Shown here piece after piece: positions 6,673-12,857 of a stretch of DNA of 16,472 nt. The stretch is taken from the NCBI GenBank assembly GCA_937877465.1, contig CALFIT010000082.1, positions 1 to 16,472 on the forward strand, written 5' to 3'. Origin of the DNA: an uncultured Bacteroidales bacterium (GTDB lineage: Bacteria; Bacteroidota; Bacteroidia; Bacteroidales; F082). A program made the position numbers and the translations under genes. Every line of letters starts with the position of its first letter. Positions within the stretch are counted from its first letter, which is position 1. The notes beneath the pieces are model-generated. The model was not told where the DNA came from and ran no database searches. It saw only the letters and a list, made by a program, of their open reading frames with translations.

Positions 6673-7615
6673 ATAACTTCAAGTAGTTCAATACATTAGT
6701 TTCGATTCGTTTCAAGAGGTCTTCCGAATCAGGGGCCTTCTCGAAACGGTGTCCCGTCACCTTCTCGTAAAGCTCGATGTAGCGTTCCGAAACGCTGTTC
6801 ACGTATTCGGGTGTCATTTCGGGCACCTGTTGGCCTTCCTTGCCTTGGAAGCCGTTGGCCATCAGCCACTCGCGCACGAACTCCTTCGAAAGCTGCACCT
6901 GCGGCTCGCCCTTGGCGAAGCGTTCCTCGTACTGGTCGGCGATGAAATAGCGCGACGAGTCGGGCGTGTGGATTTCGTCCATCAGCACGATTTGGTCGCC
7001 AATCTTGCCGAACTCGTATTTGGTGTCGACGAGGATCAAGCCCTGCTTGGCGGCTATCTCGGTGCCGCGTTGGAAGAGCTTGCGGGTGATGTCCTCAATC
7101 TGGGCATAGTCCTTCTCGCTGATAAGACCTTTGGCGATGATTTCCTCACGTGAGATGTCCTCGTCGTGGCCTTCCTCGGCCTTGGTGGTCGGGGTGATGA
7201 TGGGCTCGGCGAAGCGTTGGTGCTCCTTCATGCCGTCGGGAATCGGCACGCCGCAGATGGTGTGCTGCCCGCTCTTGTAGGTGCGCCACGAGCTGCCCGT
7301 CAAATAACCTCTAATGATCATCTCGATGGGGAAGGGCTTGCAGAGGCGACCCACGGTGACCATCGGGTCGGGGGTGGCGAGCTTCCAGTTGGGGACGATG
7401 TCGGCGGTGGCATCGAGGAACATGGCGGCTATCTGGTTGAGTACCTGACCTTTATAGGGAATGCCCTTAGGCAGGATGACGTCGAAAGCCGAGATGCGGT
7501 CGGTGGCGACCATCACCATGTATTCGTCGTTGATGAAATAACAGTCGCGGACTTTGCCGTGATAGACCTTGGTCTGGCCTGGGAAATGGTAATCTGTCTT
7601 GGTTAAAGCGTTCAT
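6671..7615 (-). CDS. purC: Phosphoribosylaminoimidazole-succinocarboxamide synthase (SAICAR synthetase)
   Basis: 314-residue cytoplasmic enzyme of purine synthesis joining CAIR and aspartate with ATP to give SAICAR. Family motifs include [11 protein letters not shown] and [21 protein letters not shown] near the N-terminus (ATP site), [20 protein letters not shown], the long-form block [22 protein letters not shown], and [10 protein letters not shown]...[13 protein letters not shown]. The length fits the long eukaryote-like form common in Bacteroidota and not the roughly 240-residue form. The ATG at 7615 is chosen because homology starts there ([20 protein letters not shown]); an in-frame ATG at 7657 would begin inside a REP palindrome. 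No TAnnTTTG box is seen upstream. It may once have been transcribed directly from phoH, before the transposase and GIY-YIG genes came between (inference). Confidence 0.95.
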   Translation of the reverse strand: MNALTKTDYHFPGQTKVYHGKVRDCYFINDEYMVMVATDRISAFDVILPKGIPYKGQVLNQIAAMFLDATADIVPNWKLATPDPMVTVGRLCKPFPIEMIIRGYLTGSSWRTYKSGQHTICGVPIPDGMKEHQRFAEPIITPTTKAEEGHDEDISREEIIAKGLISEKDYAQIEDITRKLFQRGTEIAAKQGLILVDTKYEFGKIGDQIVLMDEIHTPDSSRYFIADQYEERFAKGEPQVQLSKEFVREWLMANGFQGKEGQQVPEMTPEYVNSVSERYIELYEKVTGHRFEKAPDSEDLLKRIETNVLNYLKL

Positions 7616-7653
7616 TTTTATGGATTTATGTTTGTGTTCTTTCCGTATTTGGT

Positions 7654-7722
7654 GCATCCCTACGGGATGCTGTTGGTTTATTATGTTGTTGTTTTACAGA
7701 GCGTTACATCCCTACGGGATGC
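7654..7722. repeat. REP-like palindrome pair, left unit
   Basis: The palindrome GCATCCCTACGGGATGC (7654-7670) and the near copy ACATCCCTACGGGATGC (7706-7722) start 52 nt apart. The linker begins TGTTGGTTTATT and ends GCGTT. The same two-palindrome unit with a related linker is repeated in direct orientation at 8323-8389, on the other side of the transposase gene. Confidence 0.85.
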
Positions 7723-7769
7723 TGTTGGATCCATTGGTTGTTTTGTTGAGCATTGCGTCCATTGGGATG

Positions 7770-7835
7770 TTTCCCGTAGGGAAACCCGTTCGGTAGAAAA
7801 CAATGAACGGGTTTAGTTGCATCCCATCGGGATGC
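7770..7835. repeat. Diverged REP palindromes and 10-bp inverted repeat beside the transposase gene
   Basis: Three structures follow in a row. TTTCCC-GTA-GGGAAA (7770-7784) is a perfect stem whose GTA loop is the complement of the usual TAC. AAACCCGTTC (7782-7791) pairs with GAACGGGTTT (7805-7814) across 13 nt. GCATCCC-ATC-GGGATGC (7819-7835) lies 9 nt from the transposase stop. Together they could terminate the transposase transcript or serve as its DNA recognition hairpins. Confidence 0.75.
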
Positions 7836-7844
7836 TCCAAAAAA

Positions 7845-8306
7845 TCATTCGATGGGTTTGAAAATATATCGTTTGTCATATTCAATTCCAAATTTCTCCA
7901 AACAATCAATGTATTCTTCAGTAAATGTCTTTTTCCTATGGTGCTCCTCTTGGGTCTCAATGTATTTGCACACATTTGGAATTTGGCTTTTGCTATACGA
8001 AAAAGCACCGTACCCCTCTTGCCAAGAGAATTTTCCTCGGACCAAATGGTTGGCATTTATCCATGCCGATGAATCACGTTTCACCTCTTGCATAAGATGC
8101 GATAACGATTCAGTTGGACGAAAGCCAAACAAAATATGCACATGGTCACCCACACCGCCGATGGCAAGCACCTTGTGGCCGTTGTTTTGGATGATGGACA
8201 CCATGTATTGATACAGCCTGTCCCTCCAGCTTTTATCTATCAACGAGAGTCTGTCTTGAACGGCAAAAACCGTGTGGATGTGGATTTGTGTGTATGTGTT
8301 TGGCAT
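7845..8306 (-). CDS. tnpA: REP-associated tyrosine transposase (IS200/IS605-like Y1 transposase)
   Basis: 153-residue single-domain Y1 (HUH) transposase. It opens with YTQIHIHTVFAVQDR. The metal-binding HUH motif is HVHILF (His55, His57) after GGVGDH. The catalytic helix is KYIETQEEHH, with Tyr115 as the likely nucleophile and Gln119 as the extra metal ligand. WQEGYGAFSYSKS is the usual block before it. Such enzymes cut and join single-stranded DNA at hairpins. No tnpB or other partner lies next to it. Six short palindromes with CATCCC/GGGATG-type stems surround it, the hallmark of RAYT enzymes that move REP elements and not a classic insertion sequence. All catalytic residues are present, so it is probably active. 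It lies between purC and the GIY-YIG gene. Confidence 0.9.
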   Translation of the reverse strand: MPNTYTQIHIHTVFAVQDRLSLIDKSWRDRLYQYMVSIIQNNGHKVLAIGGVGDHVHILFGFRPTESLSHLMQEVKRDSSAWINANHLVRGKFSWQEGYGAFSYSKSQIPNVCKYIETQEEHHRKKTFTEEYIDCLEKFGIEYDKRYIFKPIE

Positions 8307-8322
8307 TGTCTTGTGTTTTGGC

Positions 8323-8389
8323 GCATCCCTACGGGATGCTGGTGGTTTATTTAGTTGATGTTACCGAACGTTACATCCCTACGGGATGC
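8323..8389. repeat. REP-like palindrome pair, right unit
   Basis: GCATCCCTACGGGATGC (8323-8339) and ACATCCCTACGGGATGC (8373-8389) start 50 nt apart. The linker begins TGGTGGTTTATT and ends ACGTT. It is a direct repeat of the left unit, with matching flank (TTTGGCGCATCCC here, TTTGGTGCATCCC at left). It ends two bases from the GIY-YIG stop, so it may act as that gene's terminator. Confidence 0.85.
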
Positions 8390-8391
8390 CG

Positions 8392-8841
8392 CTACCTGAA
8401 AGAAAAGGCTCCATTTCCAACAGGTAATGCACCAAATTTGTCATAAAAACCTTCTAATGCTTTACTTTCTAATGCTTTATTTGTCTCTCTACCTTGAGTA
8501 TGCATGTAATATACCTTTCCTCCAAAAGAAATAATATAGTTGTATCTGCTATAAATCCAGCGACTATGGTCTTTCCAATGCTCTTTGGCAATTTTGTAAT
8601 ACTTAATATGCTCCTTTAAACGACGATGTAAATCATTTGACTTACCTATATAAATAATAGGAGAAACTCCTAATGGATACACAAACTTTTGTGTTGGACT
8701 CATAATGATGTAAATACCAGATTTATGTTGTATCGTATCTATCAATTCAGGTTCCTCAAACAAATCCACAGCGGTATATATCCTATCTTGAGGTCTTTTA
8801 TACCCTAAGTAATTATTTAAAAACGTCAAATTTCTATTCAT
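8392..8841 (-). CDS. Small GIY-YIG domain nuclease-like protein
   Basis: 149 residues. The GIY motif is SGIYII (42-46) and the YIG motif IIYIGKSNDLHRRLKEH (62-78), with the conserved Arg73/Arg74 and His78. The C-terminal ALESKALEGFYDKFGALPVGN carries the expected acidic residue (Glu125 or Glu130) and Asn143, so the catalytic set looks complete. No extra domain is present. The coding sequence is strikingly AT-rich against GC-rich neighbours, a sign of recent transfer. Its ATG (8841-8839) overlaps the phoH TGA as ATGA on the minus strand, so it is probably translated by coupling from phoH. Function is unknown; such proteins include homing nucleases, repair enzymes and host-defence nucleases. 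Confidence 0.85.
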   Translation of the reverse strand: MNRNLTFLNNYLGYKRPQDRIYTAVDLFEEPELIDTIQHKSGIYIIMSPTQKFVYPLGVSPIIYIGKSNDLHRRLKEHIKYYKIAKEHWKDHSRWIYSRYNYIISFGGKVYYMHTQGRETNKALESKALEGFYDKFGALPVGNGAFSFR

Positions 8842-9809
8842 AACGCTTCGTTTGATTCATTCACTTCAAGATGTTTCTTATAAGCATTGATAATATCCGT
8901 CACCAATTTGTGGCGCACTACGTCCTTGTCGTCCAAATAGATGAATTCGATGCCTTTCACGTCCTTCAGGACTTCCATGGCTTGCGGCAGGCCCGATGGC
9001 GTCTTGGGCGGCAGGTCGATTTGGGTGATGTCGCCGGTGACGATGAACTTGGCCGAGCGTCCCATGCGGGTGAGGAACATCTTCAGCTGGCTGCGCGTGG
9101 CGTTCTGGGCCTCGTCGAGGATGACGAAGGCATGGTCCAAGGTGCGGCCGCGCATGAAGGCCAACGGCGCAATCTCGATGGTGTGGTCTTCAAGATAGCT
9201 GTCCAACTTGGCCGAGGGAATCATGTCGCGCAAGGCATCGTAGAGCGGTTGCAGATAGGGGTCGAGCTTGTCCTTGAGGTCGCCAGGGAGGAAGCCCAAA
9301 TGTTCGTCGGCTTCGACGGCGGGACGGGTCAAGATGATTCTTCTCACCTGTTTGGCTTTCAGGGCGCGGACGGCCAAGGCCACGGCGGTGTAGGTCTTTC
9401 CCGTTCCGGCGGGACCGATGGCGAAGACGAGGTCTTTCTGCTCCGAGGCGGTCACCATGCGCTTCTGGTTGGCGGTGATGGCCTTGATGGGCACGCCGCT
9501 GCGCCCGAAGACCAACACGTCGCTTTCCGACATTTTCTGTTGCAGCTCGGTGTCGGTGGTGGCCATCATGATGTCCTCCACGTTTTGCGCGGTGAGTTTT
9601 CCGAAGCGTTCCAGTTGCATCATCAAGGTCTCGTAGCGGCTGACGAAATACTCGATTTCCTCGTCGTCGCCAATCACCTTTAGGAAGTCGCCGCGAGCGA
9701 TGAGTTTCAGCTTGGGGAACATGCTTTTCACCAATTCCAAATACTTGTCGTTGGGGCCGTGAAGTTCCTTGGGGTCGACGTTTTCTATCTGAAGAATCTG
9801 CTCTGCCAT
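8838..9809 (-). CDS. phoH: PhoH-family ATPase
   Basis: 323-residue cytoplasmic P-loop protein related to the N-terminal domain of superfamily 1 helicases. Members (YbeZ/PhoH) are linked to RNA metabolism and phosphate stress; the exact substrate is unsettled. Walker A is GPAGTGKT (132-139). The PhoH block TRPAVEADEHLGFLPGDLKDKLDPYLQP spans about 161-188. Walker B is VILDEAQNA (229-237), followed by TRMGRSAKFIVTGDITQIDLP. An N-terminal segment of about 100 residues precedes the domain, as is usual for bacterial PhoH. The start at 9809 is supported by a promoter box 17 nt upstream. The gene is divergent from the SAM-hydrolase-like gene and leads the minus-strand group. Confidence 0.93.
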   Translation of the reverse strand: MAEQILQIENVDPKELHGPNDKYLELVKSMFPKLKLIARGDFLKVIGDDEEIEYFVSRYETLMMQLERFGKLTAQNVEDIMMATTDTELQQKMSESDVLVFGRSGVPIKAITANQKRMVTASEQKDLVFAIGPAGTGKTYTAVALAVRALKAKQVRRIILTRPAVEADEHLGFLPGDLKDKLDPYLQPLYDALRDMIPSAKLDSYLEDHTIEIAPLAFMRGRTLDHAFVILDEAQNATRSQLKMFLTRMGRSAKFIVTGDITQIDLPPKTPSGLPQAMEVLKDVKGIEFIYLDDKDVVRHKLVTDIINAYKKHLEVNESNEAL

Positions 9810-9826
9810 GTCGTTTTATTTAGCTG

Positions 9827-9834
9827 CAAAGATA
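9827..9834 (-). promoter_or_regulatory. -7 promoter box of phoH
   Basis: The minus strand reads TATCTTTG, matching TAnnTTTG, 17 nt before the phoH ATG. A T-run is present in the -33 area. It forms half of a 132-nt divergent promoter region. Confidence 0.55.
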
Positions 9835-9904
9835 GACTATTTTTCAGAATGAAAAAAACGAATATTTTTTTCAAAAACCTGACGACAATTTGACATAAAT
9901 GATA

Positions 9905-9912
9905 TACCTTTG
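9905..9912 (+). promoter_or_regulatory. -7 promoter box of the SAM-hydrolase-family gene
   Basis: TACCTTTG matches TAnnTTTG and ends 29 nt before the ATG at 9942. A TTTG at 9889-9892 is too close (12 nt) to be a standard -33 element. Confidence 0.5.
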
Positions 9913-9941
9913 CAAAATCAATCACACAGCGACGGGAAACG

Positions 9942-10757
9942 ATGGCAATTATCACATTAACAAGCGATTGGGGTACGAAGGATTATTACGCCGCAGCGGT
10001 AAAGGGCACGATTTTGTCGATGTTGCCGAATGCGACCATCGTTGACGTCACCCACGAGATAGAGCCTTTCAACGTCGCGCAGGCGGGGTTCACGCTGAAA
10101 AACTGCTACCGTTGCTTCCCTCCCGGAACGATCCACATCATTGCCGTCGACACGATCGAGTCGATGGAGTGCCCGCATGTGGTGGTGAAGGCCGAAGGAC
10201 AGTATTTCATCTCCACCGACAACGGCATCTTCAGCCATGTCCTCGACGGGAAATGCGACGAGGCTTATTGCATCGACGTGCCTCAAGACTCCGACTTCTT
10301 CACTTTCGCCACACGCGACCGTTTCGCCAAGGTTGCCGTGATGATTGCCAACGGCGAGCCGCTGTCGAACATCGGCGCCCGACGCGAGCAGCTCAACCCG
10401 GGCGGCGCCTTCTGTGCCGTGGCCCGCGACAACACCATCGAAGGCGTGGTGATGCACATCGACTCCTACGACAACCTGATCACCAACATCTCCAAGGAAC
10501 TCTTCGAACAGGAACGCCGTGGCCGCGACTTCACCATCCAAGTGAAAGGCGACCTCTATACCGTCGACGAGATTTCGGACAGCTATTTGGATGTCGACGT
10601 GGTCGATATGGTGGCCCTCTTCGGCACGCATGGCTTCCTCGAATTGGCCTTGAACAAGGCTAAGTTGGCCTCGCTGTGCGGCATCGAACACAAAGCGAAC
10701 ATCAAAGTGATTTTCTACGATGACGATTCGACACGGAAACAAAGTTTATTGTTCTGA
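9942..10757 (+). CDS. SAM hydroxide adenosyltransferase / chlorinase-fluorinase family protein (DUF62)
   Basis: 271-residue member of the family that hydrolyses S-adenosylmethionine to adenosine and methionine, or in rare cases halogenates it. The N-terminal ITLTSDWGTKDYYAAAVKG and VDVTHEIEPFNVAQAGF are family hallmarks, as are YFISTDNGIFS and the C-terminal-domain block GVVMHIDSYDNLITNI. The usual VDPGVG...R motif is replaced by AVDTIESMECPH around Asp70. The usual FHGRD motif reads FATRDRFAK, so of the Asp-Arg-His triad described for SAM hydrolases only Asp is recognisable. It may be a Bacteroidota subfamily with altered chemistry or a different ligand. It is divergent from phoH, and its last 12 bases overlap the end of the convergent PAP2 gene. 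Confidence 0.85.
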   Translation: MAIITLTSDWGTKDYYAAAVKGTILSMLPNATIVDVTHEIEPFNVAQAGFTLKNCYRCFPPGTIHIIAVDTIESMECPHVVVKAEGQYFISTDNGIFSHVLDGKCDEAYCIDVPQDSDFFTFATRDRFAKVAVMIANGEPLSNIGARREQLNPGGAFCAVARDNTIEGVVMHIDSYDNLITNISKELFEQERRGRDFTIQVKGDLYTVDEISDSYLDVDVVDMVALFGTHGFLELALNKAKLASLCGIEHKANIKVIFYDDDSTRKQSLLF

Positions 10758-11324
10758 TTTCCAGATTTTTCCAACAACAAGCAACTGAAACACTTTCCAA
10801 AAGACGAGTCCTATTAGGATGCCTAATAGTGCTCCGCATAGGATGTCGCCAGGGTAGTGGTAGCCGATGTAGATGCGGCTATAACTCGAAACGAAAGCCC
10901 ACAGCAACAGCACGATAGCCGTCCAAGGACGGAACCGCTTCAAGACGGGTATGAGGAAGGCCGCCAAGCCAAAAGTGTTGGCCGCGTGGGACGAAACGAA
11001 GCCGTATTGCCCGCCGGCCATGCCTTTTGGAAGATAGATTAAATCCTGAAAATCAGTGTTGTAGCATGGTCGTAGCCGATGAAACAGCGGCTTGCAGACA
11101 TGCGCCGAAAGTTGGTCGGTGCAAAGCAGCAGCAACCCTACGGCCACGAAGACCCACCAGCAGCGTTTGCCGTAGTGCCTCACCGTCCAGTATATTAATA
11201 ATAGGTATAGCGGCAGCCACACCCACATGTCGGTGACAAGCAGCATCGCCTTGTCCATCCATCCGGCGTGCAGGCCGTTGAGATAGAGGAAGAGGTCGGA
11301 GTCGAACGAGGATAGTGAGGGCAT
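10746..11324 (-). CDS. PAP2-family membrane phosphatase
   Basis: 192-residue inner-membrane protein with several hydrophobic helices. All three PAP2 signature motifs are present: KPLFHRLRP (78-86), SSHAANT (111-117, His113) and SRIYIGYHYPGD (149-160, His156, Asp160). The active site should face the periplasm. Likely substrates are undecaprenyl pyrophosphate or lipid phosphates such as phosphatidylglycerol phosphate or lipid A; the sequence does not say which. The ATG at 11324 gives a normal N-terminus and has a promoter box 26 nt upstream. The in-frame start at 11411 would add 29 non-conserved residues running through that promoter and the GTTGG array. Its stop lies inside the convergent SAM-hydrolase-like gene. 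Confidence 0.88.
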   Translation of the reverse strand: MPSLSSFDSDLFLYLNGLHAGWMDKAMLLVTDMWVWLPLYLLLIYWTVRHYGKRCWWVFVAVGLLLLCTDQLSAHVCKPLFHRLRPCYNTDFQDLIYLPKGMAGGQYGFVSSHAANTFGLAAFLIPVLKRFRPWTAIVLLLWAFVSSYSRIYIGYHYPGDILCGALLGILIGLVFWKVFQLLVVGKIWKSEQ

Positions 11325-11350
11325 AAGCGTTTGGGTGTTTTTTTCTGGTG

Positions 11351-11358
11351 CAAAGATA
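11351..11358 (-). promoter_or_regulatory. -7 promoter box of the PAP2 gene
   Basis: The minus strand reads TATCTTTG, matching TAnnTTTG, 26 nt before the PAP2 ATG. It is divergent from the ATPase 2 leader. Confidence 0.5.
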
Positions 11359-11396
11359 GTTTTTTTCGCTGAAACCATCATGTTTTGTCCCAAAAA

Positions 11397-11506
11397 GTTG
11401 GAAAAAGTCAAGAAATCGCCTCAAAAAAGGTTGGAAAAATACACAAAATAAGCATATTTTTGGTTGGAAAACGCACAGAAATATGTATTTTTGCGGTTGG
11501 AAAAAA
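11397..11506 (+). repeat. 33-nt periodic GTTGGAAAA array upstream of ATPase 2
   Basis: GTTGGAAAA occurs four times, starting at 11397, 11430, 11463 and 11496, each exactly 33 nt apart. The remaining 23-24 nt of each unit are not identical, but all are A/T-rich. Units 2 and 3 contain TATTTTTG at or near their end (11455-11462, 11486-11493). The first two GTTGG cores are preceded by CAAAAA. Because 33 is a multiple of 3, the array stays open in frame, which explains an apparent N-terminal extension with repeating VGK. That extension is probably not translated. Confidence 0.85.
11455..11493 (+). promoter_or_regulatory. Tandem promoters of ATPase 2 inside the 33-nt array
   Basis: TATTTTTG at 11455-11462 lies 20 nt after TTGG (11431-11434). 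TATTTTTG at 11486-11493 lies 18 nt after TTGG (11464-11467). Both resemble -33/-7 Bacteroidota promoters with the GTTGG cores as -33 elements. The second box ends 23 nt before the ATG, as in ATPase 1. Confidence 0.5.
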
Positions 11507-11516
11507 GCATTACATA

Positions 11517-12857
11517 ATGATTAAACGCAAGATATACAACTATTTAGAAAATTTCTTCAAAAAGGATAAAAAAGCACTTCTTATTACTGGCGCTCGACAA
11601 GTGGGAAAAACCTATGCTATCCGCGAAGTCGGAAAGGCCTGCTTTAAGAATTTCGTTGAATTTAACTTTATTGAACAACCAAAACTGAAGGATGTTTTTG
11701 CCCATCCACAAAATGTCGAATCAATGTTGTTGCGACTTTCAGCTTTCACTGAGGCCAAGTTGGAAGCCGGCAAAACCTTGTTTTTTTTTGACGAGGTTCA
11801 GGAATGTCCCGAAGTTGTGACCGCCATCAAATTTCTTGTCGACGAAGGCAGCTTTCGTTACGCGATGAGCGGTTCATTATTGGGTGTGGAACTGAAAGAC
11901 TTGCGAAGTGTGCCCGTTGGCTATATGGCCGAAAAAGAAATGACACCACTTGACTTTGAGGAATTTGCGATGGCTTTAGGCATGAGTGATGAGGTTATGG
12001 AACACTTGCAAAATTGTTATGCCCACAGGCAGCCCGTCGATTCCGTCGTTCACGACAAGATGATGGAACTGCTTCGTCTTTACCTCGTGATAGGCGGAAT
12101 GCCCGCTGTGGTAGCCAAATATTTGGCCACAAACAACCTCCAGGTCATTCGTGACGAACAGGAGAGCATCATCAAGTTGTATCAAAGGGATATTAGCAAG
12201 TACGACTATGGCAACAAACTCTATATCAAAGAGATATTTGACGTGATTCCTTCAGAGCTGAATGCCAAAAACAAACGTTTCATTCTGAAATCACTACACG
12301 AAAGAGCCAACTTTGAACGCTACAAAAACAGTTTCCTTTGGCTTGCCGACGCTGGCGTTGCCTTGCCGACCTATAATGTCGAGGAACCGCGCATTCCTCT
12401 GAAGTTGAATGAGCAACGGAATCTGTTCAAATTGTTTCTCAATGACGTGGGGTTGCTGGCTTTTTTGTATTCACCTGATTTCCAAAGCAGCATTATTATT
12501 GGCGAAATGAATGGCAACTATGGTGCTGTTTTTGAGAACTTTGCGGCTCAAGAACTTCATGCACACGGCTATCCGTTGCATTATTTCAACAGCAAGAAAC
12601 AGGGTGAGTTGGACTTTGTCATCGAAAGTGACAATAAGGTTGTTCCCATAGAGATTAAGTCGGGGAAGAACTACAAACGGCACAACGCCTTAGGCAACGT
12701 GATGGGCAACGTGGCCTATTCGGTAAAAGAAGGACTCGTTTTCGGCAATGGCAATGTTGAAGTCGACGGCAAAATCGTCTATTTGCCTATTTATTTGTTG
12801 ATGTATCTTCGTCCGAAAGAGATAGAGAATCCTGTCTATGTTTTTCGCCCCATGTGA
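11517..12857 (+). CDS. AAA-type ATPase with C-terminal DUF4143 domain (ATPase 2)
   Basis: 446 residues, paralogous to ATPase 1 over its length. Walker A is GARQVGKT (25-32), Walker B FFFDEVQ (89-95), then a SGSLLGVEL segment. The middle block SVVHDKMMELLRLYLVIGGMPAVV parallels ATPase 1. The C-terminal PD-(D/E)XK-like motif is complete: GELDFVIE (Asp366) and PIEIKSGK (Glu379, Lys381), so a nuclease-type fold is possible. A run of nine T (11781-11789) encodes the three Phe of Walker B. The ATG at 11517 matches the ATPase 1 N-terminus (MxKRK); longer in-frame starts run through the repeat array. Its TGA abuts the obgE stop with no gap. It is AT-richer than its neighbours and probably acquired. 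The cellular role of the family is not known. Confidence 0.88.
   Translation: MIKRKIYNYLENFFKKDKKALLITGARQVGKTYAIREVGKACFKNFVEFNFIEQPKLKDVFAHPQNVESMLLRLSAFTEAKLEAGKTLFFFDEVQECPEVVTAIKFLVDEGSFRYAMSGSLLGVELKDLRSVPVGYMAEKEMTPLDFEEFAMALGMSDEVMEHLQNCYAHRQPVDSVVHDKMMELLRLYLVIGGMPAVVAKYLATNNLQVIRDEQESIIKLYQRDISKYDYGNKLYIKEIFDVIPSELNAKNKRFILKSLHERANFERYKNSFLWLADAGVALPTYNVEEPRIPLKLNEQRNLFKLFLNDVGLLAFLYSPDFQSSIIIGEMNGNYGAVFENFAAQELHAHGYPLHYFNSKKQGELDFVIESDNKVVPIEIKSGKNYKRHNALGNVMGNVAYSVKEGLVFGNGNVEVDGKIVYLPIYLLMYLRPKEIENPVYVFRPM

Noticed and set aside
7616..8391. Complete IS605 element with tnpB
   Set aside because: No tnpB or other frame accompanies the transposase; the flanks are REP-like palindromes, so a RAYT is the better description.
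11397..11506. CRISPR-like array (short repeats with 23-24-nt spacers)
   Set aside because: The repeat core is only about 9-10 nt, the spacers are AT-rich and partly alike, there are just four units, and no cas gene is present.
11385..11516. N-terminal extension of ATPase 2 (44 residues with repeating VGK) from a TTG start
   Set aside because: The array is open in frame only because its period is 33 nt. The extension has no counterpart in ATPase 1, and promoter-like boxes lie inside it 23 nt before a good ATG.
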